NCBI GenBank assembly: GCA_965248765.1
Contig: CBDFKF010000001.1
Location: forward strand, 62,001 to 126,000
Length of the DNA: 64,000 nucleotides
Source: CBDFKF01 sp965248765
GTDB lineage: Bacteria > Pseudomonadota > Alphaproteobacteria > VGEJ01
Reading direction: 5' to 3'
This document shows positions 51,214 to 60,580 of the stretch, piece by piece. Both the position numbers and the translations under genes were made by a program. Every line of letters begins with the position of its first letter. The stretch's first letter is position 1. Under the pieces are notes generated by a model. The model was not told where the DNA came from. It was given only the letters and a program-made list of their open reading frames with translations, and ran no database searches.

Positions 51214-52938
51214 TCAAATGTCGGCGTAGCAGCGGAGTTCCGCCTTGCCGCCGGGGTGTGTTACGGCGCCCTTCTCGGCGTCGCCCACGCCTCGGGCATA
51301 CTTCCACAGCACGCCCGAGCCAAAGTTAGGCGCCGGGGGACGCCACGCCGCCCGCCGCTCTGCGAACTCGCCGTCCGAAAGCGCAACTTCGATGGTGCCT
51401 TCCTCGGCGTCAATGGTGATCCGGTCACCGTCGCGCAACAACGCGATCGGCCCGCCAACCGCCGCCTCCGGCCCGACGTGGCCGACACAGAAGCCCCGGG
51501 TACCGCCCGAAAAGCGCCCATCGGTGATCAAGGCTAGCTTCTCGCCCATGCCCTGGCCATAAATCGCCGAGGTGGTTGAGAGCATCTCGCGCATGCCGGG
51601 CCCGCCGCGCGGACCCTCGTAACGAATGACCAGCACTTCGCCCTCCTGATAGCGGCGCTCCTGCACGGCCGCGAAGGCTTCTTCCTCACAGTCGAAGATG
51701 CGCGCAGGGCCGGAGAAGGACAGCGTCTTCATGCCAGCAACCTTCACGATCGCTCCTTGTGGCGCGAGGTTGCCCCTGAGCCCGACCACCCCGCCAGTCG
51801 GCGACAACGGTCGATCGACCGGATAGATCACGTCCTGGTCCTCGGGAAAGACGACGTCGGCGACGTTCTCGGCAATCGTGCGACCGGTCACCGTCGGACA
51901 GTCGCCGTGGATGTAGCCGCCCTCCAACAACGTCTTCATGAGGACCGGCATGCCGCCCGCTTCGTACATGTCCTTGGCCACATACTTGCCGCCCGGCTTG
52001 AGGTCGGCGATGTAAGGCGTGCGCCGGAAGATCTCGCAGACATCGTGGAGGTCGAAGTCGATGCCGGCCTCGTGGGCGATGGCGGGAAGGTGCAGCCCGG
52101 CGTTAGTCGAGCCGCCAGTAGCGGCGACCACAACGGCGGCGTTTTCAAGCGATTCGCGTGTCACGAGGTCGCGCGGGCGAACGTTGTTGGCCAACAGCTG
52201 CATCACCGTCTGGCCCGAGGCCTCCGCATACGAATCGCGCGAATCGTAGGGCGCCGGCGGACCGGCCGAGGCCGGCAGGGCGAGGCCCAGCGCCTCCGAC
52301 ACGCAGGCCATGGTGTTGGCGGTGAACTGGCCGCCGCACGAGCCGGCCGACGGACAGGCGACGCTTTCTAGCTCGTGGAGGCTCGCATCGTCCATCTTGC
52401 CGACGGCATGCTCGCCGACGGCCTCGAACACGTCGACGACGGTCACATCGCGGTGGCGAAAGCGGCCCGGCAGAATCGAGCCGCCGTAGAGGAAGACGCT
52501 CGGGATGTTGAGTCGGACCATCGCCATCATCAGGCCGGGCAGCGATTTGTCGCAGCCGGCGATGCCGACCAGCGCATCGTAACAATGGCCGCGCACCGTG
52601 AGCTCCACCGAATCGGCGATGACCTCGCGGCTGACCAACGACGACTTCATGCCCTCATGCCCCATGGCAATGCCGTCGGTGACGGTGATGGTCGTGAACT
52701 CACGCGGGGTGCCGGCGGCCGACTTGACGCCCTTTTTGACAGCTTGGGCTTGGCGCGAGAGCGCAATGTTGCATGGCGCCGCCTCGTTCCAGGTTGTGAC
52801 GACACCGACGAACGGCTGGGCGATCTCGGTTCCGGTCATGCCCATCGCGTAGTAATACGAGCGGTGCGGTGCGCTCTCCGGCCCGACCGAGACATAACGG
52901 CTCGGCAGCGTCGATTTATCGAAGGTCTTGGCGTCCAT
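51214..52938 (-). CDS. ilvD: Dihydroxy-acid dehydratase
   Basis: A 574-residue Fe-S dehydratase of valine/isoleucine/pantothenate synthesis. Cluster cysteines appear in TWNEAAPCNIALSRQA, VGIAGCDKSLPGLM and ACPSAGSCGGQFTANTMACV. Other family text: DGIAMGHEGMKSSLVSREVI, GRFSGGTRGFCVGHVGPEAA and EGPRGGPGMREMLSTTSAIY. I start at the ATG at 52938 (MDAKTFDKSTLPSRYV). Length is right for the family. Confidence 0.95.
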   Translation of the reverse strand: MDAKTFDKSTLPSRYVSVGPESAPHRSYYYAMGMTGTEIAQPFVGVVTTWNEAAPCNIALSRQAQAVKKGVKSAAGTPREFTTITVTDGIAMGHEGMKSSLVSREVIADSVELTVRGHCYDALVGIAGCDKSLPGLMMAMVRLNIPSVFLYGGSILPGRFRHRDVTVVDVFEAVGEHAVGKMDDASLHELESVACPSAGSCGGQFTANTMACVSEALGLALPASAGPPAPYDSRDSYAEASGQTVMQLLANNVRPRDLVTRESLENAAVVVAATGGSTNAGLHLPAIAHEAGIDFDLHDVCEIFRRTPYIADLKPGGKYVAKDMYEAGGMPVLMKTLLEGGYIHGDCPTVTGRTIAENVADVVFPEDQDVIYPVDRPLSPTGGVVGLRGNLAPQGAIVKVAGMKTLSFSGPARIFDCEEEAFAAVQERRYQEGEVLVIRYEGPRGGPGMREMLSTTSAIYGQGMGEKLALITDGRFSGGTRGFCVGHVGPEAAVGGPIALLRDGDRITIDAEEGTIEVALSDGEFAERRAAWRPPAPNFGSGVLWKYARGVGDAEKGAVTHPGGKAELRCYADI

Positions 52939-53103
52939 GGCGAAACTCCCGTGGCCGCACAGGCGGCCGCCCCTGAAATTCAATGGTCTGGAGCGATTAT
53001 GAAGGGCGTGGAGGTCGACGCAAAGCGCCCCCCAGCGCCGCCGCCTCATACCTCGCCGATGCCACGGACGCTGCGCCGGCGCTAATACCGCTGTGTGGGA
53101 GTG

Positions 53104-55764
53104 TTATGCGGCGCCGGCGATGCGGTCGAGGGCCGCCTCGAGCTTCGCCTTGGCCTGACCCGCCTCGGCGTAGCGTTCGCGCTGCTCGGCGATCACGTGC
53201 TCGGGCGCGCGGTCCAGGAACTTGTCGTCGCCGAGTTTCTTCTCCAGTTTGCCGAGCTCCGCGCCGATCTTGTCGAGCTCCCGCCGCAGCCGTGCCTGCT
53301 CGGCTGGAATGTCAATGATGTCGGCAAGCGGCAACAATACAGTTGCCTCGTCCTGCACTAGCTGAACGGCCCCGGTTGGAGGCGCCGGACCATTGACCTC
53401 GATCCGCTCGATCCGGGCAAGCACGCCGATCCGCTCAGCGTGCGCGGCCACCCGCTCGGCTGTCGTCGCGCTCGCTCCCTGCAGATGAAGGATGGGAATG
53501 CGAGCAGCCGCCGAGACCCCGCTCTCGCTCCGCACCGAGCGCACCTGGCTCACCAGCTCGATGACCCAGCCGATTTCCGTCTCGGCATGGGTATCTATCA
53601 AGCTGCCGTCCGGCTCGGGCCAGGTCGCCTGGATGAGCAAATCCTCGCCCGTGCCGAACCGCTCCCACAGCGCCTCGGTGATGAACGGCATGATGGGATG
53701 GAGCAGGCGGAGCGTCATGTTCAGGATCCAGCCCGCGCAGGCCTGAGTCTCTGCTTTGTCCGGCCCATCCGGTCCCTGCAGCACCGGCTTTGCGAACTCG
53801 ATGTACCAATCGCAAAAGGTTCCCCAAATAAAGTGGTAGAGCTCGGCGGCGGCCTCGTTGAGCCGGTAGGCCTGGACCGCCTCATTGAGTCGCCCGGTGG
53901 TACGCACCGCGGTGCTGACGATCCAACGGTTCGTTGCCAGGTTGCAGCCGCCCGGATCGAACCCCGGCACCGGTGCGCAACCGTTCAACAAGCAGAAGCG
54001 CGCGGCATTCCAGAGCTTGGTCGCGAAATTGCGGTAGCCCTCGACCCGACTCTCCGAGAGCTTGATGTCACGTCCCTGGGCGGCCATCGCGCACAGGGTG
54101 AACCGCAGCGCATCTGCTCCGTAGCGGTCGATGAGCTCCAGGGGGTCCATGACGTTGCCCTTGGACTTCGACATCTTTTGGCCGCGCTCGTCGCGTACCA
54201 GGGCGTGAACGTAGACCGTGTGGAAAGGTGCCTCGCCCATAAAATGCAGGCCAGACATGATCATGCGTGCGACCCAGAAGAAGATGATGTCGAAGCCGGT
54301 GATCAGCACATCGGTCGGGTAGTAGCGCGCGAGTTCAGGGGTCTTTTCCGGCCACCCTAAGGTTGAGAACGGCCAAAGTTGGCTCGAAAACCATGTGTCG
54401 AGCACATCTTCGTCGCGTGTCAGCTCGGTCGCCTGCCCGTAGTGCCGCTCCGCCGCGGCCTGCGCCTCCTCGTCCGTCATCTCCACGAAGACGTGGCCAT
54501 CGGGGCCGTACCAAGCGGGGATCTGATGGCCCCACCACAGCTGCCGGGAGATGCACCAGGGTTGTATGTTGCACATCCACTCGAAGTAGGTGTTCTCCCA
54601 TTGGCTTGGGACGAATACGACCTCACCGCGCTCGACCGCGTCGATCGCCGGCTTGGCGAGCGTCTTGGCATCGACGTACCACTGGTCGGTGAGCCAAGGC
54701 TCGATGACGACGCCGGAGCGATCGCCGTAGGGCACCGTGTGCTCGATCTCCTCGACCTTCTCAATCAGGCCCTGCGCCTCGAGGTCGGCGACGACGGCTT
54801 CGCGCGCCGCCACCCGCTCGAGGCCCTGATAGGCCGCAGGCACGTGGTCCTCGACGACCACGCACGCATGTGAGTCGAAGATATTGACGATATCGAGGTC
54901 GTGGCGCAGGCCGACCTCAAAATCGTTGAAGTCGTGACCCGGCGTGATCTTGACGGCACCTGAGCCTTGCTCGGGATCCGCGTGCTCATCCCCGACGATC
55001 GGCAAGCGGCGCCCGACCAGCGGCAGCATTGCATTGGTGCCGATCATGTCCCGATAGCGCGGATCCTCAGGGTGTACAGCAACGGCCGTGTCGCCAAGCA
55101 TGGTCTCCGGCCGTGTCGTCGCGACCGTAATGAAGCGCCCCTCGGCACCCTCCAGCGGATAGCGGATGTGCCACGCGTTGCCCTGGACGTCGCGATTCTC
55201 GACCTCAAGGTCCGAGATCGCCGTCAGGAGTTTCGGGTCCCAGTTGACCAACCGTTGATCTTTGTAAATGAGCCCTTCCTTGTGGAGATCGACAAAAACC
55301 TTGGTCACGGCTTGGCTTAAGCCATCGTCCATCGTGAAGCGCTCGCGTGCCCAGTCGCACGAAGCCCCGAGCCGCTTGAGCTGGTTGAGGATTGTGCCGC
55401 CCGATTCTGCCTTCCATGCCCACACCCGTTTGACAAAATCCTCGCGCCCAAGGTCGCGCCGGTTTATGCCCTCTTCGTCGAGCTGACGCTCGACCACCAT
55501 CTGCGTCGCGATCCCCGCATGGTCCGTTCCGGGTTGCCACAGGGCATCGCGCCCGCGCATACGCTCGAAGCGAATGAGGACATCCTGCACCGTGTTGTTA
55601 AGCGCGTGGCCCATGTGCAGGCTGCCGGTGACATTCGGCGGTGGGATCACAATTGTGTAGGGCCGCTGCGTGGCGCGCGACCCGCAGGCAAAAGCGCCTG
55701 CGCGCTCCCAGCGCTCGTACAGCTTCGCTTCGACCTCGACCGGCCGATAGGTCTTGTCCAACAT
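53104..55764 (-). CDS. valS: Valyl-tRNA synthetase
   Basis: An 886-residue class I synthetase. The HIGH motif is PPPNVTGSLHMGHALNNTVQ near residue 45 and the KMSKS motif is RGQKMSKSKGNVMDPLELI. The editing domain (TTRPETMLGDTAVAVHPEDP), a Trp-rich catalytic core (CISRQLWWGHQIPAWYG) and a C-terminal coiled-coil (EQARLRRELDKIGAELGKLE) are all present. Lies between ilvD and the PopZ-like gene. Confidence 0.96.
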   Translation of the reverse strand: MLDKTYRPVEVEAKLYERWERAGAFACGSRATQRPYTIVIPPPNVTGSLHMGHALNNTVQDVLIRFERMRGRDALWQPGTDHAGIATQMVVERQLDEEGINRRDLGREDFVKRVWAWKAESGGTILNQLKRLGASCDWARERFTMDDGLSQAVTKVFVDLHKEGLIYKDQRLVNWDPKLLTAISDLEVENRDVQGNAWHIRYPLEGAEGRFITVATTRPETMLGDTAVAVHPEDPRYRDMIGTNAMLPLVGRRLPIVGDEHADPEQGSGAVKITPGHDFNDFEVGLRHDLDIVNIFDSHACVVVEDHVPAAYQGLERVAAREAVVADLEAQGLIEKVEEIEHTVPYGDRSGVVIEPWLTDQWYVDAKTLAKPAIDAVERGEVVFVPSQWENTYFEWMCNIQPWCISRQLWWGHQIPAWYGPDGHVFVEMTDEEAQAAAERHYGQATELTRDEDVLDTWFSSQLWPFSTLGWPEKTPELARYYPTDVLITGFDIIFFWVARMIMSGLHFMGEAPFHTVYVHALVRDERGQKMSKSKGNVMDPLELIDRYGADALRFTLCAMAAQGRDIKLSESRVEGYRNFATKLWNAARFCLLNGCAPVPGFDPGGCNLATNRWIVSTAVRTTGRLNEAVQAYRLNEAAAELYHFIWGTFCDWYIEFAKPVLQGPDGPDKAETQACAGWILNMTLRLLHPIMPFITEALWERFGTGEDLLIQATWPEPDGSLIDTHAETEIGWVIELVSQVRSVRSESGVSAAARIPILHLQGASATTAERVAAHAERIGVLARIERIEVNGPAPPTGAVQLVQDEATVLLPLADIIDIPAEQARLRRELDKIGAELGKLEKKLGDDKFLDRAPEHVIAEQRERYAEAGQAKAKLEAALDRIAGAA

Positions 55765-55803
55765 GGTAGCTATTGGAGTGCCGGGCCCGCAGCGACGGGC
55801 CGA

Positions 55804-56601
55804 TCAGCGTTTATCTTCGGCCTTGCCGACGAGCTTGGCTATCTCCCGCGCCACGATGCGTTCTACGACCAGCGACAGGTTCTGATCCAGCCACTGCTTT
55901 AGCATCGGGCGCAGAAGTTCCTTGACGATGTCCTCGAGCGTTCGTCCCGGATTGCCCAGTGGAACGCCGCGGGTTGCCGCGACCGTGTGATGTAGACCGG
56001 TCAGAGCCGCGGCGGCAGCCGCCACCGCTTCGCCCGAGACCAGTTCCTCCACCGGCTCCGTCATCGGCCCCACGTCGCTTACCCGCAGCGGTCGCGGTTC
56101 CGGCTCGAACTCCGGCTCCGGCTCTAGTTCAGGTTTCGGCTCCAATTCGACCGATGGCTCTGGCTCTGGCTCCGCGAACGCGTCCGGCTCTGGTTCTTGC
56201 TCTGGTTCGGGCTCCGGCGCGGCGAGCGCGTCCGGCTCGGGCACAGACTCCTGGGCCATCTCCTCCACCTCGTCGTGGAGGTTGACGACCGTGTCATCTT
56301 CACCGTCGACGACCTCGGTCAGCTCAAGCACCTCTTCGTCATCGCCCCCGGGCGCAGGAGCCGCCGGCACTTCGGCGGCAACCTCATCTTCGATCTCGTC
56401 GAGATCGAAGATGTCGTCGTCCTCGAGGTCGGGCGGCGCGGATAGCTCAGGCGCCGGTGTGCTTTCGTTCGCAGCTTCGACAGCCTCTTCCGCGTTATCC
56501 TTTTCCTCGCCCTCCGGCTCGCCGTCCTCAGAGATTATCCGCCGAATGGAAGAGAGAATCTCCTCCATGGTCGGTTCTTGCTGCGACCGCGCATCACTCA
56601 T
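55804..56601 (-). CDS. DUF2497/PopZ-like pole-organizing protein
   Basis: A 265-residue protein with the PopZ architecture: an N-terminal helix (QQEPTMEEILSSIRRIISED), a long acidic linker, and a C-terminal helical oligomerisation region (GRTLEDIVKELLRPMLKQWL, NLSLVVERIVAREIAKLVGK). Residues about 100-185 are dominated by Glu-Pro dipeptides. PopZ in Caulobacter forms a polar condensate that anchors parS/ParB. I start at the ATG at 56601. The valS-popZ-tolC-pcm neighbourhood is the normal alphaproteobacterial one. Confidence 0.88.
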   Translation of the reverse strand: MSDARSQQEPTMEEILSSIRRIISEDGEPEGEEKDNAEEAVEAANESTPAPELSAPPDLEDDDIFDLDEIEDEVAAEVPAAPAPGGDDEEVLELTEVVDGEDDTVVNLHDEVEEMAQESVPEPDALAAPEPEPEQEPEPDAFAEPEPEPSVELEPKPELEPEPEFEPEPRPLRVSDVGPMTEPVEELVSGEAVAAAAAALTGLHHTVAATRGVPLGNPGRTLEDIVKELLRPMLKQWLDQNLSLVVERIVAREIAKLVGKAEDKR

Positions 56602-56725
56602 GTGCCGGCTCTCGCCTTCCGTCAATCCGCCTCGTACAGCGGCCCGGGCCCGCCGTGCACCCTAAGCTAGCCTTGTCAAGAATACCAGCGACCCACCCCA
56701 GGACGTGGCCCCAAAGCCCATACCG

Positions 56726-58159
56726 TCAGTCGGTTCCGAGACCCAACCACCTGTCGCGGACCTGGTCGTAGTGGACGGCGGGGTCGTAGGTCTCTACCGG
56801 TAGCCCGAGTTTGGCCGCACTTAGCTGTCCCGTAACCCCACGGATCTCGAATGCGGCGACATATTCATCGCGCTCCGCCTGTACGACCGCGACTCGGGCG
56901 TCGAGAAGCTCCTGCTCCGCATCGAGGACGTCGAGAGTGGTTCGCAGGCCGACCTCAGCCTCGTGACGCACGCCATCGAGTGCGATCTCAGCCGCGCGTA
57001 CCTCATCGTGCGCTGAACGAATGCTATCGCTCGCGGTGGTCAGGCGTTGCCACGCCTGCGTGACGCCTTCACGCACGTCCCGCATGGTCTGGCGCAGCTG
57101 GAGCCGGCGCTGGCTGTTGGTCTGCCGGTTTTGACGGACTTGCGAGGACACAGCGCCGGCCTGATAAAGGGGAATCCGGATTTGCGCCGTGACTGCGGCG
57201 CTGTCCGTCTCGGAACCTACGACGAAAGAGTCCTCAACGTGGCTTAGTGAACCGTCCACGGAAACTTCGGGCAGCAGGCTGCCAAACGCGGCATCGATGG
57301 CGTGACGCGAGGCACGCTCATCGTGCTGCACCGCTAGGAGGTCGGGGTTCTCCTCGACCGCAATGTCCAAGGCGTCCTGAAGGTTGCCTGGCAAGCCGGT
57401 CAGCCGTGGCACCCGCGCCAGTCGCTCAGGTTTTCGCCCCACCACCTCTTCATATGCAGCCCGGCTGGCGATAAGATTGCCTTCCGACGCGATGCGGTCC
57501 GAGGTCGCGCGCGACAGCCTCGCCTCGGCTTGTGCGACATCGGTGCGCGTGACTTCACCCACTTCGAACCGATCGTGCGTCGCTTCAAGCTGACGCTGTA
57601 GAACCACTTCGTTGCTCCGATTGAGCGCAAGCACGGCCTGGTCGCGGAGCACGTCCATGTAAGCGGTAACGGCATCGAACAGGACGGTCTGCTCAACCGA
57701 GCGGAGCCGCTCGCGCGCCGCCAGTACGTTGCTTTTTGCTTCGCGCGTCGCTGCGGTTGTTCGTCCGCCGCGATAGAGCGGCTGGCTCACGCTAATCTCA
57801 GCGCTAAACGGGGTGAGAATCGTTGCACTACTCCCGCCCCCACCAGAGCCAATCGCGCCGCCCGAGTTCTCGTTGCGGCGCCTGCCGTACGACGAATCGA
57901 TTTGCGCTGTCGGCCGCCACTCCGACAATGCCTGCGGTACGAATTCATCGACCGCTCGCAACCCTGCCCGCTCGGCCGCCAGCGTCGGGTTGTTCTCGTA
58001 CGCTGAGACCAGGGCCTCGGTCAGATTCTCAGCCTTCGCCGCCGCCGCCAAGAGCGAACCCAGCGCGAAAGCGGTCACGGACAATTTTGCCACCGCTCCA
58101 ACGAGCGACCCGTGGGCGCGCTTAGATTGACGGGTTTCAGGCAACGAGACGGACCTCAT
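56726..58159 (-). CDS. tolC: TolC-family outer-membrane efflux protein
   Basis: A 477-residue outer-membrane channel with signal peptide (LSVTAFALGSLLAAAAKA, cut near residue 43) and two OEP repeats of long helices and beta strands. LTEALVSAYENNPTLAAERA opens the mature part, FSAEISVSQPLYRGGRTTAA is the first membrane strand region, and VTAQIRIPLYQAGAVSSQVR is the second. LDVLDAEQELLDARVAVVQA is a TolC signature. Serves type I secretion or RND efflux. Confidence 0.93.
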   Translation of the reverse strand: MRSVSLPETRQSKRAHGSLVGAVAKLSVTAFALGSLLAAAAKAENLTEALVSAYENNPTLAAERAGLRAVDEFVPQALSEWRPTAQIDSSYGRRRNENSGGAIGSGGGGSSATILTPFSAEISVSQPLYRGGRTTAATREAKSNVLAARERLRSVEQTVLFDAVTAYMDVLRDQAVLALNRSNEVVLQRQLEATHDRFEVGEVTRTDVAQAEARLSRATSDRIASEGNLIASRAAYEEVVGRKPERLARVPRLTGLPGNLQDALDIAVEENPDLLAVQHDERASRHAIDAAFGSLLPEVSVDGSLSHVEDSFVVGSETDSAAVTAQIRIPLYQAGAVSSQVRQNRQTNSQRRLQLRQTMRDVREGVTQAWQRLTTASDSIRSAHDEVRAAEIALDGVRHEAEVGLRTTLDVLDAEQELLDARVAVVQAERDEYVAAFEIRGVTGQLSAAKLGLPVETYDPAVHYDQVRDRWLGLGTD

Positions 58160-58216
58160 TCGTTTGCCGCGCGAACGGTGTAAGCCCAGCCCATCCGTCG
58201 ATCGCCCGCTACTATC

Positions 58217-58870
58217 TCAGAACACAAACGCCGGTCGCGTCGTGAAGCCCGGCAGCGGTGGCGTCGCGGCATCGTGGGTGACCTGTCGGCTTAGCGGTCC
58301 GCCGTGGCGTCTGATCAGCGTGCACTGGCCGATGCCGCTGGCACCAACCACCGCAACTAAGCGCCCCTCGTCCGCGAGCTGATCAACGAGCTCGTCCGGC
58401 ACTTCCGGCACCGAACCCTCGATCACGATGACATCGTAGGGGCCCTGCTCGGAATAGCCCGTCGCAAGTGGCTTTTGCACCACCGCGACATTGTCAACGC
58501 CAAGCTTCGCGAGCGCCGTGTCCGCTTGTGCCGCAAGTGCTTCATTTTCTTCTAATGCTACCACCGTCCCGGCCAAGTGCCCGAGCACCGCCGCCGAGTA
58601 GCCGCTACCGCAACCGACATCTAGGACCACATCGCTGGAACCCACCGCGGCGGCGACAAGCAGCCGCCCGAAAACCAGGGGCTCCATCAGATAGCGGCCT
58701 CGCGCGATCGGCAGGTCCTCATCCACGTACGCGACACCGATTTTCAGTTCGGGGACGAAGGCCTCACGCGGTACTGCTTCGATGGCGGCGATGACCCGTT
58801 CATCGCAAACCCCACCCGGTCGCAACTGGCTCAGAACCATGTTGTGCCGCGCCTTCGCGAAATCGATCAT
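58217..58870 (-). CDS. Protein-L-isoaspartate methyltransferase paralog
   Basis: A 217-residue SAM-dependent methyltransferase of the Pcm fold. PREAFVPELKIGVAYVDEDL and DVVLDVGCGSGYSAAVLGHL (SAM motif I) are clear, but the substrate loop that reads IGxGQTISQP in true Pcm is IARGRYLMEP here, so isoaspartyl repair is doubtful. Genes of this variant type lie upstream of tolC throughout alphaproteobacteria. It begins at the ATG at 58870 and precedes tolC by 57 bases. The orthodox Pcm is at 30274-30915. Confidence 0.85.
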   Translation of the reverse strand: MIDFAKARHNMVLSQLRPGGVCDERVIAAIEAVPREAFVPELKIGVAYVDEDLPIARGRYLMEPLVFGRLLVAAAVGSSDVVLDVGCGSGYSAAVLGHLAGTVVALEENEALAAQADTALAKLGVDNVAVVQKPLATGYSEQGPYDVIVIEGSVPEVPDELVDQLADEGRLVAVVGASGIGQCTLIRRHGGPLSRQVTHDAATPPLPGFTTRPAFVF

Positions 58871-58975
58871 ACCTTGGACCGGACTTCTCAGGCTTGCTCG
58901 CGCAAGGAGGCTGGCCGGCTATATAAGACGACGCCCCGTCCAGCGCAACCGCCGCCGCCAACGGCGGACCGCACC

Positions 58976-59004
58976 TTGACCCACCAGGGGTCGCCGCTTA
59001 TACA
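58976..59004 (+). promoter_or_regulatory. Sigma-70-like promoter for tRNA-Cys
   Basis: TTGACC (58976-58981) and TATACA (58999-59004) are separated by exactly 17 bases; the tRNA begins 41 bases downstream. Confidence 0.65.
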
Positions 59005-59045
59005 GCGGGAAAGGCGCCGCCGAAGCGTGCGCGCTTCTCGCCCAT

Positions 59046-59119
59046 GGCCAGGTGGCGGAGTGGTTACGCAGCGGACTGCAAATCCGTGAACACCGGTTCG
59101 AATCCGGTCCTGGCCTCCA
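59046..59119 (+). tRNA. tRNA-Cys (anticodon GCA)
   Basis: A 74-base tRNA with CCA encoded. The acceptor arms GGCCAGG and CCTGGCC pair perfectly, the anticodon stem-loop ACGGATTTGCAGTCC-type region on the plus strand reads GGACTGCAAATCC with GCA in the loop, and the T-arm is CCGGTTCGAATCCGG. The 3' end lies 33 bases before the stop of a phage-type integrase, marking it as the attachment site of the adjacent module. Confidence 0.95.
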
Positions 59120-59152
59120 CCATTTCCCCTAACATATCAATAGCTTGCGCGA

Positions 59153-60178
59153 TCACGCGCTCTCGGTATCCCCGTCCACTGTGCCGGCTTTTGTGCTGAT
59201 CCGGATCGCTTCGTGCAGATCCGCCACGCGCAAGAACGCGTAGGCGCGCTCGGTGGTCACGATCGACTTGTGACCAAGGAGGCGGCTCAGCCGGCTCATC
59301 TTCACGCCCCTCTGCAGCTTCCATGAGCCGAATGTCCGCCTTAGATCGTGCCAGCGCAGATCGTCGATTCCGGCACGTTTGGCGAAGTAGATGAAACTGC
59401 GGTTCACCGTGTAGTAGCGGCTGCCGTCGGCTCGGCAGAAGACGTAGGACGAGCGGAGATGACGGGGCAGACGCTGTAGGATCTCGACCGCCGCATCGCT
59501 CAGCGGCACCGTGCGCGGTGTGCCGGATTTTGTGCGGGGCAGGAACACCTCGCGGCGGCGTAGGCTGACCTGATTCCACTCCAACGAAAACTGCTCTTCG
59601 GCTCGCAATCCGGTCTCGACGGCGAATGCCGCCATCGGCTGGATGTAGCTTGGCAGCGTCGGGAGCATCCTCTGATATTCGGCCTCGCTGAGATAACGGC
59701 GCCGGGGCGCCCCCTCCTTGATCTGGCGCTTGTTGACCGTCCGCACGGGGTTGGCATCGCACCAGTCCCACGCCACCGCCAGCTGAAAAGCGCTCGAGAG
59801 GCACGCGAGGTCGCGCCGGATCGTCGTGCTCGACACCTCGCGACGGCGCTCCGCGATGAAGTTGGAAAGCCGCCCTCGGTCTATCTCATCGAGGTGCTTC
59901 CCACCGAAGTGGGACGCCATGACCGCGGTGTTGGTGAGGTAGCGGCGCTGGGAAGATGGCCGGAGGGTCGGCAAGTGCTCCGAGATGAACCTTGCCATCA
60001 TCTCGTCAAAGGTGCGGCGCGGTTTACCCCCGCGGTCGATGCGCCCGAACTCTTCCTTTAGCCACCGCTCAAAGCACTGAGCCGTTGCGCGATTGCGTGT
60101 TTTAGCTGGTCGCCTGATGTCCTTCCCGCGCCACTGAAATCGAACCCACCAGATGCTCCCGCGTCGATAGACGGACAT
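59153..60178 (-). CDS. Tyrosine recombinase, phage-type integrase
   Basis: A 341-residue site-specific recombinase. The N-terminus (MSVYRRGSIWWVRFQWRGKD) is a typical arm-binding domain, followed by a core-binding SAM-like domain (about 55-140) and the catalytic domain. Catalytic residues visible are Arg182 (AVETGLRAEEQF), His277 and Arg280 (RWHDLRRTFGSW), His303 (LLGHKSIVTTERAYAFL) and the nucleophile Tyr313. It faces the tRNA-Cys 3' end with only 33 bases between, the classic integration geometry. Confidence 0.93.
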   Translation of the reverse strand: MSVYRRGSIWWVRFQWRGKDIRRPAKTRNRATAQCFERWLKEEFGRIDRGGKPRRTFDEMMARFISEHLPTLRPSSQRRYLTNTAVMASHFGGKHLDEIDRGRLSNFIAERRREVSSTTIRRDLACLSSAFQLAVAWDWCDANPVRTVNKRQIKEGAPRRRYLSEAEYQRMLPTLPSYIQPMAAFAVETGLRAEEQFSLEWNQVSLRRREVFLPRTKSGTPRTVPLSDAAVEILQRLPRHLRSSYVFCRADGSRYYTVNRSFIYFAKRAGIDDLRWHDLRRTFGSWKLQRGVKMSRLSRLLGHKSIVTTERAYAFLRVADLHEAIRISTKAGTVDGDTESA

Positions 60179-60345
60179 GGCATGCTCTCCTGCCGTTTCA
60201 TCCAGGCTCGGAACTTTGCCTCATCGATGCGCCACACGCGACCCAGTTTGTAGGCGCCGGGGATCGTGCCGTCGGCGCACAGGCGGGTGACCTGGCGCTC
60301 AGAGAGACCGGAGAGCTCAGCGATGCGGGCTGGAGGGACGGGCAT
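60058..60345 (-). CDS. Excisionase-like helix-turn-helix protein
   Basis: A 95-residue protein with an AlpA/MerR-type DNA-binding domain in the first 50 residues: MPVPPARIAELSGLSERQVT then LCADGTIPGAYKLGRVWRID. Such proteins act as excisionases or integrase regulators. Its 3' end overlaps the integrase start by 121 bases in another frame, which is tolerated in xis-int pairs; the C-terminal half may be less constrained. Confidence 0.72.
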   Translation of the reverse strand: MPVPPARIAELSGLSERQVTRLCADGTIPGAYKLGRVWRIDEAKFRAWMKRQESMPCPSIDAGASGGFDFSGAGRTSGDQLKHAIAQRLSALSGG

Positions 60346-60385
60346 GGTTAGTCGTACGCAGCCTCAAGCGGCGTGGTCATCGGCC

Positions 60386-60580
60386 TTAAACTCCTGCGAG
60401 AGCGTGATCGGCTGGTGGATCGGGCGCTCCGCTCGCGTAGACGTCGAAGTCGCATTGGCATTTCTGGCAGCGGTGCGTCGTGTGTGCACGCCTATCCCAG
60501 CGCTCACCATTACGGGTCTCGTCAATATGCCGCTCACCGCAGCGCGGGCAGAACAGAACGACTTCAATTATCAACTTCAT
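60386..60580 (-). CDS. Small zinc-ribbon protein of phage type
   Basis: A 64-residue protein with two CxxC knuckles, VLFCPRCGERHIDE and HRCQKCQCDFDVY. The spacing CPRCG-HIDE-...-H-CQKC matches small phage proteins of unknown function that recur in alphaproteobacterial prophages. It is read toward the integrase with the other small genes. Confidence 0.65.
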   Translation of the reverse strand: MKLIIEVVLFCPRCGERHIDETRNGERWDRRAHTTHRCQKCQCDFDVYASGAPDPPADHALAGV

